Shown one piece after another: positions 25,100-33,496 of a stretch of DNA of 64,000 nucleotides (positions are counted from its first letter, which is position 1; every line of letters begins with the position of its first letter). The stretch is from JANJUO01 sp942492935. GTDB taxonomy: Bacteria; Bacteroidota; Ignavibacteria; Kapaibacteriales; UBA2268. The notes under the pieces are model-generated. The model searched no databases. It was given only the letters and a program-made list of their open reading frames with translations, and was not told the origin of the DNA. The translations under genes and the position numbers were made by a program. Location: the NCBI GenBank assembly GCA_942492935.1, contig OW818654.1:620001-684000 (forward strand), in the 5' to 3' direction.

Positions 25100-26449
25100 A
25101 TGAAAAAAATAATATTTTTTCTAATTCTATTTTTAATCAATAATATTTATTGCTGGGAGAACTTCACTCCCAGCAATTCTCCTTTACTTAGTACAATGAT
25201 ATATAAAATACATTGTGATTCAAAAGGAGTATTATGGATTAGCGTTGATACTCCAAATGGACCTCAATTTCTTGCTTATGAGAATGGGAAATTTACAGAT
25301 TATACAAATAAATTAGCTTCATTTTATGAGTGGGGCGTTAGACGATTTGAAGAGGATGCAAGAGGAAACCAAATATTTGTAACAAAAGATGGATTTACTG
25401 TATATGATGGCGTTAATTGGGAACATACAAATATCAAATATAAAACAACATATATGCCTTTTGTAAATGGAATTATTTGTCATGATGATAAAATCTTTAT
25501 ATTCCATGTAAGAAAGGATGTATTTCAATATTTTCAGTATGACGAATCCAAAGGTAAATACAATCTTGATGATACTTTATCATATCAATTAAAGGATATA
25601 CCTTCTTCTTTTAGTTTAGGTAAAATTAGAAAATTAGCCAGTAAAAAAGATAGTGAACATATTATGATTGGCGTGATGCTTAGAAGTTTGATTGAGTATA
25701 ATTTCAAATCAAAAGAGTGGGATTATCTAATTGATGACAATGGTAGCGAAGTTAAGGATAGAATGAATTTTTGGTGGGCTAATGGTAATTATCTCACGGA
25801 AGATAATACATATTATCTCAGTATAGTCAGAGATGAGTTAGTAAAAGTTGATACAAATAATCACATTGATGTTATTCCATTGGAAGGCAAACCTGATTCT
25901 CCATCTTCAGTAAGCGGTATGATTGTTTTTCCTGATAAAAAGGGGATTTTAGTTACAAAATCTGGCGGAATGGTATATATAGATAATGACGGTAAAAGAT
26001 TTTTGGTCCCAAAACCAAAGCATGTAGATGAATATGGTTGGATTTTCCAAAGTGTAGCTTTTGATGGTAAATATATATGGCTCGGAACTTTTTATAATGG
26101 ATTATACCGCTGTACTTTAGATGAATTAATTGTTGACATGATACCGCTAAGTGTAGAGTTTCCTGCAAATGTGCCTTCAATTGATATATTCAATTTGTAT
26201 CCTAATCCTGTATCTAATAATATTATAAATGTTGAAATGCTTTTAGAAAATTTCACCCAAAGTGATTTAAAAATGCAATTATACGACATTGATGGAAAAA
26301 AAGTTGGTGTTCCACGAATTTTAGAGCATCAAATATTAAATGATTGCTCAAATTTAGTATTAGAAATTCCAGTATTAACAAAAGGCAAATACTTCATTAC
26401 ATTTGACAACAAAAAAGGTTTTCGGGCAAAATCATTTGTAATTGAATAA
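25100..26449 (+). CDS. T9SS-exported two-component-type propeller protein
   Basis: The 449-residue protein has a signal peptide (KKIIFFLILFLINNIYC), then repeats of the ligand-binding propeller type ('IYKIHCDSKGVLWISVDTP', 'ARGNQIFVTKDGFTVYDGVN', 'KYIWLGTFYNGLYRC'), and a C-terminal T9SS sorting domain (about residues 375-449: 'FNLYPNPVSNNIINVEML' then 'LYDIDGKKVGV' and 'LTKGKYFITF'). It should be secreted and cleaved or attached by the type IX system. It has no kinase domain, unlike full two-component propeller sensors. Confidence 0.85.
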   Translation: MKKIIFFLILFLINNIYCWENFTPSNSPLLSTMIYKIHCDSKGVLWISVDTPNGPQFLAYENGKFTDYTNKLASFYEWGVRRFEEDARGNQIFVTKDGFTVYDGVNWEHTNIKYKTTYMPFVNGIICHDDKIFIFHVRKDVFQYFQYDESKGKYNLDDTLSYQLKDIPSSFSLGKIRKLASKKDSEHIMIGVMLRSLIEYNFKSKEWDYLIDDNGSEVKDRMNFWWANGNYLTEDNTYYLSIVRDELVKVDTNNHIDVIPLEGKPDSPSSVSGMIVFPDKKGILVTKSGGMVYIDNDGKRFLVPKPKHVDEYGWIFQSVAFDGKYIWLGTFYNGLYRCTLDELIVDMIPLSVEFPANVPSIDIFNLYPNPVSNNIINVEMLLENFTQSDLKMQLYDIDGKKVGVPRILEHQILNDCSNLVLEIPVLTKGKYFITFDNKKGFRAKSFVIE

Positions 26450-26841
26450 AATAATCATTTTATATTAATTTTTTATAATTCATCCGTTGACTTCAAATCA
26501 TCGGATGAATAGAAATCTAAAAAAAATCCGAAGTACAAAATATGGTAGATGTCCAACACTTTGAAAGTGTTGGACATCTGCATATTAGATTCCGCATCAA
26601 GTACGGAATGACACGGAAATAATATGTAAAGTCCTCCCCTTGGGGAGGATTTAGGAGGGGTTTAAAAATTGTAATTCTGAACTCGTTTCAGAATCCCTCA
26701 GTCTATAAGTGATTGATATATAAAAATATTAATCAACATTAAAATTAATAAATAATCTAATATTGTACTTAATGGACAAACTCATCTTTATTTCTATTCA
26801 TCCGATGACTCAGAGTAATCGGATGAATAGAAAAAATAACT
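26450..26841. other. Intergenic palindromes between convergent genes
   Basis: No gene seen. Three inverted repeats occur: ATTCATCCG/CGGATGAAT at 26478-26510; AGATGTCCAACACTTT paired with its complement at 26547-26579; and TTTCTATTCATCCGAT paired with 26818-26833 (arms 16 bases, perfect). The first and third share the ATTCATCCG arm sequence and flank the gap on opposite sides, so they may end the plus-strand 25100 and minus-strand 26842 transcripts. A partial copy of the CCTCCCCTTGGGGAGG element is at 26619-26668. Confidence 0.7.
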
Positions 26842-28689
26842 TTAATTCAAATCAAATCCTGAAAGTACATCAATTACACTTTGAACTCTGCCAAATGGTG
26901 CAGATATTTGTACACCTTTGATATTTGCTTTTATTGTATCAAGAATTTCTCTTGCTATTTCAATACCTTCCTTCAAACTATCTTCTTTGGAATCTTGCCT
27001 CCTTCTTAATCTATCAAGAATATAAACCGGAACTTCGCAACCGGGAACTTCATTGTTCATAAATTCTGCATTCCTAATAGAAGTAAGTGGCCAAAGTCCC
27101 GCTATAACAGGAATCTTTATATGTTGAATTTTATTGATGAAATTTTCAAAGATTTTAATATCAAAAACAGGTTGTGTTACGATATATTCCGCTCCAGCAT
27201 CTACTTTCCAATCTAATCTACGTAATTCTTCATCAAGATTAATTGCACCCGGGTTTGCTCCAACCCCAGTAAAAAATCCAGTTGGACTGCCTATTGGATT
27301 GCCGACAATATCCATACCATTATTCAAACGATTTAGAATATTTACCAAGCCAATCGCATCAACGTCATATACTGCCGTTGCATCGGGGTAACTGCCAACT
27401 TTAGGAGGGTCGCCTGTTATAGCCAGAATATTTTTCAAACCAAGAGCATAAGCACCCAATAAATCCGATTGAATTCCAATGATATTTCTATCTCGACAAA
27501 CATAATGCAATACAGTCTCAATTCCAATTTCACGTTGAATCTGAACTGCCAACGATAAAGCAGACATTCTTGCACTTGCACGAGGACCATCTGGTATGTT
27601 GATTACATCTATACCGTAGTAATACATTTCACGAGCTTTGTCAATTTCTTTAATAGCCGATACGCCATAAGGAGCAAGCAATTCCACAAATTTGACAAAA
27701 TGCCCATCATAAATTCTTCTTGCTAATCTTGATTTTAGTTTTGGTTCTATCAATGTAATATTTTGCGGTTTATGACTTTCAACAATTGCAAATCGCTGAT
27801 TTGGTGCAGTTGGTTTAACTGCATTAATCATATTGCGCATACGTTTAATATGTTCAGGTCCTGTTCCGCAACATCCACCAACAATTGAAGCACCCGATTG
27901 AATAAAATGTTTTGCATATTCACCAAGATATTCAGGCGATGTAAGATAGATATTTCTGCCGTCAATATTGCGTGGTTTTCCTGCATTTGGCATAATTGAA
28001 ATCGGTTTATCAGTCAATTTTCTGACTTGCTCAAGCCAGCTAAGCATTACTTGCGGACCAACAGTACAATTTACTCCAATCACATCTGCCCCTGAAGCAA
28101 CGAGTTCGGAAACCATAATTTCAGGTGAAGCTCCGGTAAGTGCATCAGCGTTGTCATCAATAGTCATTTGTGCAATTACAGGTAAATTGCATAATTCCTT
28201 AGCAGCTTTAATTGCGGCATTTAATTCAGCAGGATAAATAAATGTTTCGAATATCAGCAAATCAATTCCACCATCAATCAATGGCTGAATCTGTTCTGAA
28301 AAATACGAAAGCGCTTCATCAAAGGAAATTGGTCCTAATGGTTCTATCATCACTCCAAGCGGACCTACTGAACCTGCAACGAGAATATCATCACCAGCAA
28401 CTTCACGAGCTAATTTTGCACCTTCAAAATTAATTTCATAAAGTTTGTCATTCAAATGATGATGTTTTAATTTAAACCGATTTGCTCCGTAAGTATTTGT
28501 TTCGATTACATCAGAGCCAGCTTTTTTATAATCATCGTGAACTTGCTTAATTGTTTGTTGGTCGGTCAAATTTAGTGATTCAAAACAGCGATTTATAAAA
28601 ATGCCACGGTTATAAAGTTCCGTACCAAGACCACCGTCAAAGAGAACAACACCATTTTTTATTTTTTCTATAAAATTAATTTTTGCCAT
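26842..28689 (-). CDS. Homocysteine S-methyltransferase / methylenetetrahydrofolate reductase fusion
   Basis: I start at the ATG at 28689 (MAKINFIEK), giving about 615 residues. The N-terminal half is a homocysteine-binding methyltransferase domain ('VVLFDGGLGTELY', zinc-ligand region 'IGVNCTVGP' and 'SIVGGCCGTGPEHI'), and the C-terminal half (about residue 330 on) is a MTHFR-type TIM barrel ('VLHYVCRDRN', 'LAITGDPPKVG', 'GANPGA', 'EYIVTQPVFD'). This arrangement matches the bifunctional YitJ-type enzymes that make methionine from homocysteine and 5,10-methylene-THF. No cobalamin domains are present. No riboswitch of the SAM or B12 type was seen upstream. Confidence 0.9.
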   Translation of the reverse strand: MAKINFIEKIKNGVVLFDGGLGTELYNRGIFINRCFESLNLTDQQTIKQVHDDYKKAGSDVIETNTYGANRFKLKHHHLNDKLYEINFEGAKLAREVAGDDILVAGSVGPLGVMIEPLGPISFDEALSYFSEQIQPLIDGGIDLLIFETFIYPAELNAAIKAAKELCNLPVIAQMTIDDNADALTGASPEIMVSELVASGADVIGVNCTVGPQVMLSWLEQVRKLTDKPISIMPNAGKPRNIDGRNIYLTSPEYLGEYAKHFIQSGASIVGGCCGTGPEHIKRMRNMINAVKPTAPNQRFAIVESHKPQNITLIEPKLKSRLARRIYDGHFVKFVELLAPYGVSAIKEIDKAREMYYYGIDVINIPDGPRASARMSALSLAVQIQREIGIETVLHYVCRDRNIIGIQSDLLGAYALGLKNILAITGDPPKVGSYPDATAVYDVDAIGLVNILNRLNNGMDIVGNPIGSPTGFFTGVGANPGAINLDEELRRLDWKVDAGAEYIVTQPVFDIKIFENFINKIQHIKIPVIAGLWPLTSIRNAEFMNNEVPGCEVPVYILDRLRRRQDSKEDSLKEGIEIAREILDTIKANIKGVQISAPFGRVQSVIDVLSGFDLN

Positions 28690-29253
28690 AATTTCATTTC
28701 TTTTCGTAATAATTCTCAAAATTTAAAACACAAATTTAAGTTTAAAGCTCATATAAATAAAATTTAATTTTGTAACTTCTCTGCCATTTAAGAATAAATT
28801 CCTTGAAATTCCCATAGGGAATAGATGTTTGTAACAAAAAAATCACCTACTACTACCATCAACTCCGTAGGAATTGAATGTGTATTAAACAATATTCAAT
28901 CCATACTGGATTGGTGGACTTACTCCAGTTCCTTCCCCTTGGGGAAGGTTAGGTTGGGGTTTACAACATCTAATCCCTCTAAAATTTTTATGAATTATCA
29001 TCTTATAAATATTAGTAATCTAATAAAATTAACCGTTTTTTACTTTCAAATAACAAAGAAATCAAAAATTTCAAAACTGCTGAATATTTAGTTAAATTTA
29101 CATTTTTCACTCTCAATTTTTCATATCTATTTATCATTATTTTTAAATTAATGTAAATTAATTTTTGCCATACTTAAATCTTTTAATTATATTGCTTATT
29201 GTTATTTTTTAAAAATGACATTTTTATTTTTATAAAAACAATAATGCGTTAAA
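28690..29253. other. Intergenic region with dispersed repeats
   Basis: The divergent gap between the methyltransferase and amidase genes carries a dispersed element at about 28797-28965: 'CCTTGAAATTCCCATAGGGA', 'ATGTTTGTAAC', a 'CTTCCCCTTGGGGAAGG' palindrome and 'GGTTGGGGTTTACAA'. Pieces of the same element form a long inverted structure at 63505-63720. No open reading frame with a plausible start was accepted here. The remaining sequence is AT-rich with the promoters of both genes. Confidence 0.65.
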
Positions 29254-30453
29254 ATGAATAAGACACTTGGTATATTACTTTTATTTTTAATTTGTGTGAA
29301 CTTTTTTTCAATCAATATATTTGCTCAAAATAAGAACGTTAAAAAAGCTAAAAAAGAATATGTAAAAGCATTCCCCAGAAATGGAGACGGGCTACAAACT
29401 TTTTTTCAAAGATATGGATTACAATTCAATTCAAAAAATAAGAAATTTCTTTTAGAAAAAAATTCAGGAAAATTTTTCAAGAAAGAAGGTTTAATCCAAA
29501 CTAATGAATATCTATTGCCAATTGAAATTCTAAATTATAAAGAAACAATTGCATCTACAATTAGAAATAATGACATTGATTTGGTAAATGCAGTTGAAGA
29601 ATATAATATTCAAATCGTAAAATCTGGCATTAAGAAATCATTATACACTGAAGATGATATTCTTTGGTATCCGATTAATATCAGTTTCAAAAAAATTGCA
29701 AAAAAGCAAGAAGAGAAATTTGTAACAAAATTATATCCCATTTTTGGAGCAAAATATCAAGAAGTAAAACAAATTTCAAATAAATTATATGGCAATGTTT
29801 TCTACTTGATTAGCGGACATGGTGGTCCCGATCCGGGTGCTATCGGAAGTAGAAACGGTTACGAACTTCATGAAGATGAATATGCTTATGATGTTACATT
29901 AAGATTTGCTCGAAAAATTATTGAGAATGGTGGTTTGGTATATATTATCGTGCAAGATGAAGATGATGGTATTAGAGATATGCAATATTTGAATAATGAT
30001 TATCATGAGTTGCTTGTTGATGGCTCAACAATTTCAGCAAATCAAAAAACTCGCTTACAGCAAAGAACCGAAATTATCAACAGATATTATAACAAACACA
30101 AAGATGAATACAAGCAATATGTAATAGAAATACACGTGGACTCACGAACAAACCAGAAAGGAATAGACATTTTTTTCTATCATAATCCTGGCAGTAATGT
30201 TGGAGAACGATTAGCGACTACTATGCTCAAAACACTTAGTCAAAAATACGAAAAAGCACAACCAGGAAGGGGTTATCACGGAACAGTTAGTTCAAGAAAT
30301 TTGCATACTTTAAGAGAATCGGCACCAGTTGGAGTCTATATTGAATTAGGAAATATCCAAAACCCGCGCGACCAAATAAGATTAATTGAACCAAATAATC
30401 GTCAAGCAATAGCCAATTGGCTTTGTGACGGTTTGTATAAAGGATTGAGATAA
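29254..30453 (+). CDS. N-acetylmuramoyl-L-alanine amidase (Amidase_3)
   Basis: The 399-residue protein has a signal peptide (ending ...INIFAQ), an N-terminal ~150-residue region, and a C-terminal Amidase_3 domain from about residue 182: 'FYLISGHGGPDPGAIG' (zinc-ligand His189), 'YELHEDEYAYDV' with an acidic ligand near 207-209, 'VIEIHVDSR' (His294) and 'VYIELGNIQN' (catalytic Glu364). It would cleave the amide bond between MurNAc and the stem peptide in the periplasm during division or wall turnover. The start follows a short AT-rich leader with no strong ribosome-binding site. Confidence 0.9.
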   Translation: MNKTLGILLLFLICVNFFSINIFAQNKNVKKAKKEYVKAFPRNGDGLQTFFQRYGLQFNSKNKKFLLEKNSGKFFKKEGLIQTNEYLLPIEILNYKETIASTIRNNDIDLVNAVEEYNIQIVKSGIKKSLYTEDDILWYPINISFKKIAKKQEEKFVTKLYPIFGAKYQEVKQISNKLYGNVFYLISGHGGPDPGAIGSRNGYELHEDEYAYDVTLRFARKIIENGGLVYIIVQDEDDGIRDMQYLNNDYHELLVDGSTISANQKTRLQQRTEIINRYYNKHKDEYKQYVIEIHVDSRTNQKGIDIFFYHNPGSNVGERLATTMLKTLSQKYEKAQPGRGYHGTVSSRNLHTLRESAPVGVYIELGNIQNPRDQIRLIEPNNRQAIANWLCDGLYKGLR

Positions 30454-30455
30454 AA

Positions 30456-30500
30456 AATACTTCACCATCTCCCAGCATACCATTGAATCCGAATGTATAG
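30456..30500 (-). pseudogene. RHS tip remnant B1 (array II)
   Basis: The minus strand reads FGFNGMLGDGEV. It is the RHS tip 'FGFNGMLRDDDV' with one substitution and one loss, immediately downstream of vapC and three bases from the amidase stop codon. It closes the second array. Confidence 0.65.
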
Positions 30501-30514
30501 ATTCATTCCAACCT

Positions 30515-30889
30515 TTATTTATAGTAATAAACAACGTTCTGTAAATCTTTGAAATGCTTATCCATTGTATAAAGTATGGCTTTGTTCTGTAAAGTAGTTG
30601 CATAAATTATCGAATCGGCAAGTGGTAATTTGAATTTTTTGCTGATTTTCGAGGAATATACAGATAATTCGAAATCTAAATTTACAACTTTGCCATTTTT
30701 ATAATACGAACAATAATCATTTGCAAGTTCTTCATTATAAAATTCAGTTAGTTTCTTATGTACTTCTCTTATTATAATTGTTGGAACAATAAAGTTCTTT
30801 TCCGCAAATGACTTGTTAAGTCTGACTAATTCACCATAATTACTGCCTAAAAAAAATTCTATCCATAATGATGAATCAATCACAATCAT
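30515..30889 (-). CDS. vapC: VapC-type PIN ribonuclease toxin
   Basis: The 124-residue protein has PIN-domain features: the first acidic residue in 'MIVIDSSLWIEFFLG', a conserved Glu in 'IIIREVHKKL', and C-terminal acidic residues in 'KLPLADSIIYATTLQNKAIL' and 'TMDKHFKDL'. VapC toxins cleave tRNA or rRNA in the cytoplasm. It overlaps vapB by ATGA (30886-30889). All expected catalytic positions are present, so it may be active. Confidence 0.9.
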   Translation of the reverse strand: MIVIDSSLWIEFFLGSNYGELVRLNKSFAEKNFIVPTIIIREVHKKLTEFYNEELANDYCSYYKNGKVVNLDFELSVYSSKISKKFKLPLADSIIYATTLQNKAILYTMDKHFKDLQNVVYYYK

Positions 30890-31095
30890 ATTCTATCCTC
30901 GTCTTCTCTTTCAATGTTAGAATCAATTCCTTTCAAAGTTCCAAATAAATCATTTATGTCTTTTTTAGGTATCAATTGGATAATTCCTGAATTATTAGAA
31001 ATCCAAAAATGTTGACCTGGATTTACTTTCAATTCTCTCAATACTTCTGAAGGAATTTGAATCTGAAAATTCGGTGTTACAGTAGTTTCTAACAT
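30886..31095 (-). CDS. vapB: VapB-type antitoxin, AbrB/SpoVT fold
   Basis: The 69-residue protein has a swapped-hairpin AbrB domain at its N-terminus (TTVTPNFQIQIPSEVLRELK, then PGQHFWISNNSGIIQLIP) and an acidic C-terminal tail (DSNIEREDEDRI) that would bind VapC. It is the first gene of the pair, so the complex probably represses its own promoter. Confidence 0.85.
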   Translation of the reverse strand: MLETTVTPNFQIQIPSEVLRELKVNPGQHFWISNNSGIIQLIPKKDINDLFGTLKGIDSNIEREDEDRI

Positions 31096-31169
31096 TTATT
31101 AATTCCACTTTTGTTCAATAACAATTTTTTAACGTATAAAAAATTCTATTATTGTAATAACGTTACTCT

Positions 31170-31335
31170 TCAGAATAGGAATTTGATACCAACATAAATT
31201 GACGATTTTGGTCTCACATCATCATCCCTCAGCATAGCATTGTAGCCGAAGCGGTAGTCGGTGGTGGTGTTTGAGAAGAAGCCGGGTATCAGCATACCAA
31301 AAGCATAGTAATTGAATAATTCCTTTATCTGAGCA
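31170..31335 (-). pseudogene. RHS tip remnant B2 (array II)
   Basis: The minus strand encodes ELFNYYAFGMLIPGFFSNTT followed by TDYRFGYNAMLRDDDVRP, one open frame that ends KSSIYVGIKFLF. It is one of the longest RHS tips in the window. It begins only about 10 bases after the stop codon of the MazF-type gene, whose antitoxin lies on the other side. The VapB start codon is 75 bases after this tip. Confidence 0.8.
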
Positions 31336-31344
31336 GTGAAAAGT

Positions 31345-31707
31345 TTAGCCATTTTTAATTTGCAACGTTTTAATATCAAGAATTTGTAACAGGGATTCCT
31401 CGGTTTTGTGTAGAGTTACCAAATCAATCTCGCCAATTTTCCTAACAAATCTATCAATGGAAACGCTTCTAATTTGCAATGTATCAATTGAAGAAATTTT
31501 ACTTAACCCATTAGAATGATTAGGAATTATCTTTACCATCCAAGGTGCTATTTCATATTGTAATCAGTGATCGGTGATTGGGATTATTATTTTTAATGGC
31601 AAGATACCAATATCATTATGATTGATTATTAAAGCAGGTCTGGTTTTACGAATTTCAGCTCCAATAGTTGGATCTAAATTAATCATCCAAATCTCACCTC
31701 TATTCAT
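31345..31707 (-). pseudogene. mazF: MazF/PemK-type toxin with one in-frame stop
   Basis: From the ATG at 31707 the minus strand reads MNRGEIWMINLDPTIGAEIR, KTRPALIINHNDIGILPLKI, then IIPITDH followed by TGA and LQYEIAPWMVKIIPNHSNGL, ending SLLQILDIKTLQIKNG. The fold is complete at both ends, and the stop at codon 48 is where Trp (TGG) is expected in 'DHWxxY', a single base change. It overlaps the antitoxin stop by 8 bases. TGA is used as a normal stop elsewhere, so this is a nonsense mutation rather than recoding. Confidence 0.85.
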
Positions 31708-31909
31708 GTATCTCGCCTTCGATGCTTTGAAATGCTGTTAGTTCGCTATCAGTTTCATAAAAAAATTTCATTCTTTCTGCCGCATCTTTTAAAGATAATT
31801 TCTCAGTATCATCTTTAGCGATGTTACTTTTTACAAAATTTAGCAACTCAATTTTATTATCATAACTTAAATTGATAAATTGTTTTTTAATTTCTAATGC
31901 AAAACTCAT
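31700..31909 (-). CDS. Antitoxin of the MazF-type pair
   Basis: I begin at the ATG at 31909 (MSFALEIKKQF...) because it has GGAGA six bases upstream; the longer upstream frame has no such signal. This gives 69 residues with an N-terminal helix (IELLNFVKSNIAKDDTEKLSLKDAAERMKF) and an acidic C-terminus (ETDSELTAFQSIEGEIHE) that fits a neutralising tail. It lies upstream of mazF as expected. Confidence 0.7.
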   Translation of the reverse strand: MSFALEIKKQFINLSYDNKIELLNFVKSNIAKDDTEKLSLKDAAERMKFFYETDSELTAFQSIEGEIHE

Positions 31910-31957
31910 ATAAATTCTCCAAAAAATTTTTGACGTTATTATTTCAATAATATTTTT

Positions 31958-32055
31958 TTTAAAGTAGCCCTTCCTTTGCAGGAGTAGGAGCATTCTTATC
32001 TCTCACATCATCATCTCTTATCATACCATTGAAGCCGAAGCGGTAGGTAATCTTT
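31958..32055 (-). pseudogene. RHS tip remnant B3 (array II)
   Basis: The minus strand reads YRFGFNGMIRDDDVRDKNAP then TPAKEGLL and a stop. After the shared tip it carries an extension similar to the one at 43786-43835 and 48666-48690 (DKNATISA...), so this post-tip segment is itself part of the repeated unit. It lies upstream of the MazF pair and after the YoeB gene. Confidence 0.75.
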
Positions 32056-32085
32056 CTGTAAAAAGTTGAAATTGGATTAATAGTA

Positions 32086-32343
32086 TTAAAAGTAATGATA
32101 CAAAAAACTAATAAAAATAATTGTTTCATCTTTTAGTTGATAGACAATTCTATGCTCCAAATTTAAACGTCTTGAATAATATCCTTGCAAAGAACCTTTA
32201 AGTTTTTCGGGTTTTCCCAATCCTGAATAAGGAGTTCTTTGAATATCCTTAATTATTATATTTGCTTTTTTGTGAAGTTCAACATTGTTTTTTGATAACC
32301 ACAAATAATCTTCCCAAGCTTTTTCTGTAAATAGCAATTTCAT
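32086..32343 (-). CDS. yoeB: YoeB/Txe-type toxin
   Basis: The 85-residue protein has the Txe/YoeB pattern: 'FTEKAWEDYLWLSKNN', 'DIQRTPYSGLGKPEKLKGSL', 'GYYSRRLNLEHRIVYQLK' and a terminal 'FLYHYF'. YoeB toxins bind the ribosome A-site and cleave mRNA during translation. The catalytic Glu, Arg and His positions all have candidates ('RRLNLEHR', terminal H-Y). Its start codon shares a base with the yefM stop, indicating coupled translation. Confidence 0.9.
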   Translation of the reverse strand: MKLLFTEKAWEDYLWLSKNNVELHKKANIIIKDIQRTPYSGLGKPEKLKGSLQGYYSRRLNLEHRIVYQLKDETIIFISFLYHYF

Positions 32344-32594
32344 TAATCAATCAATTCCTTCTCAATTATTTGATTATTATTGAACTGATTGATAGATTCA
32401 AACAAATGCTTTGCATTGTGTGGATTAGAAAGCAAATAAATTGTTTCTTGCCAAGCATTAAATTCATCTAAAGGCATCATTACAATAGATTGCAAATTTT
32501 CATTACTTATAATAATATTCTCACAATTATTTATTGATTGATTTATTAAGGCATCAAGATTATTTTTTGCATAAAGCATTGTTGTTGCATACAT
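32343..32594 (-). CDS. yefM: YefM/Phd-type antitoxin
   Basis: From the ATG at 32594 (AAGG box 8 bases upstream) the protein has 83 residues. It has the N-terminal Phd/YefM DNA-binding fold ('MYATTMLYAKNNLDALINQS', 'IVMMPLDEFNAWQETIYLLS') and a helical C-terminal tail that would cover YoeB. It precedes yoeB as in other members. Confidence 0.85.
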   Translation of the reverse strand: MYATTMLYAKNNLDALINQSINNCENIIISNENLQSIVMMPLDEFNAWQETIYLLSNPHNAKHLFESINQFNNNQIIEKELID

Positions 32595-32671
32595 AGATTT
32601 CACCTTTATTAAGTTACAAATCCTAAAAACGAAACTTAAAAAATATTATTATATTAAGTTAGAAAAATCAA

Positions 32672-32745
32672 TCTCTCACATCATCATCGCGTAGCATACC
32701 ATTGAAGCCAAGCGGTAGTCAGGGCTGGCGTTGGAGATGAAGCCA
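32672..32745 (-). pseudogene. RHS tip remnant B4 (array II)
   Basis: The minus strand has GFISNASPDYRL and, after loss of about 2 bases, GFNGMLRDDDVRD. It is a frameshifted copy of the same tip as B2, lying between the YefM gene and the small protein at 32761. The stretch stands out as richer in G and C (CTCCAACGCCAGCCCTGAC). Confidence 0.75.
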
Positions 32746-32760
32746 ATGATAAAGATGAAT

Positions 32761-32895
32761 TTATTCTGTTACTTTTGTTCTTTTGCTTACAACTAAGGGC
32801 TGTCCGTCCTTTTTGCTACGGATTATTATTTTTTCAACGGCTTTTTTGGTGCCTTTGATTACTTTTTCTCTAATTTCTTCATATTTACTTTCCAT
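32761..32895 (-). CDS. Small protein partner of the zeta-type toxin
   Basis: This 44-residue frame (MESKYEEIREKVIKGTKKAV, then EKIIIRSKKDGQPLVVSKRT) overlaps the end of the zeta-type gene by 11 bases. Similar small basic proteins that end in 'PLVVxxxGKV' are commonly encoded next to zeta-toxin-family kinases in this phylum and are thought to be their antitoxins. It has a GGAGG box upstream (GGAGGAAAAT ATG). It remains open while the neighbour is broken. Confidence 0.65.
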   Translation of the reverse strand: MESKYEEIREKVIKGTKKAVEKIIIRSKKDGQPLVVSKRTKVTE

Positions 32896-33334
32896 ATTTT
32901 CCTCCAATTTCTAACCAAATCTCATGGCTATGAATAATTAAATAGTGATTATTTCCTTCAGCAATTAATGAAGTATTAGTATCAGAATTATTGATAATCA
33001 TCCAATATTGGCAATTATCTTTATAAATTTTGAAAAAATTTTCCAAACCCCTGTTATATCACCGATAAATAGTTTCAATCGGAATGTCGTGTCCGCCATT
33101 TTCAACACGCCTTTTTACCCTATCAACTGCTAATTCAGCACTATCAAGATAATAGAACATAATAATTACTTCATAATTATGGATTTGGGCAATTTTAATT
33201 TTATCAATCAGTGATTTTGAAGATAAAGTACTTTCGATTGCAAAATTTTCTTTTGATTTGAATAATTCATCAATTCGATTTAGCATTATTTTACCAGCAG
33301 TAACAGCAACATTATCGGGGCGAAAAGGATACAT
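32885..33334 (-). pseudogene. Zeta-toxin-like kinase, truncated and with one stop
   Basis: The minus strand reads PDNVAVTAGKIMLNRIDELF, FAIESTLSSKSLIDKIKIAQ, EVIIMFYYLDSAELAVDRVK, then RRVENGGHDIPIETIYR, a TGA stop, YNRGLENFFKIYKDNCQYWM and a final part to 32885. The zeta kinase P-loop region that should precede 'NPDNVA' is missing, because the RHS tip at 33342 lies directly upstream. The stop replaces an Arg (CGA to TGA). Both lesions would abolish UDP-N-acetylglucosamine phosphorylation, the usual zeta activity. Confidence 0.8.
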
Positions 33335-33341
33335 ATTTTTC

Positions 33342-33393
33342 TCATGTCATCTTAAAGAAGCATTCTAATTATAGCCCAAGCGATAATTATTTC
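33342..33393 (-). pseudogene. RHS tip remnant B5 (array II, outermost)
   Basis: The minus strand reads NYRLGYN then a degenerate MLLxDDMR, a decayed 'YRFGYNAMLRDDDVR'. It abuts the truncated zeta gene and is the first remnant of the array on the minus strand. The weak conservation is consistent with it being the oldest copy. Confidence 0.55.
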
Positions 33394-33496
33394 CGTGATA
33401 ATTTGTGTTGATTAGTAATATTTTTTACTAATTTTGTAGTTATTAAAAATTAATTATTTTAAATTGTTTAAACAAATTTGTGAAAAATTATTAAAT

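Noticed and set aside
31345..31707. In-frame TGA in the MazF gene considered as recoded Trp or selenocysteine.
   Set aside because: TGA ends other genes in the window normally (for example 7695 and 5338), and no special downstream structure was seen. A nonsense mutation in a toxin fits the local pattern better.
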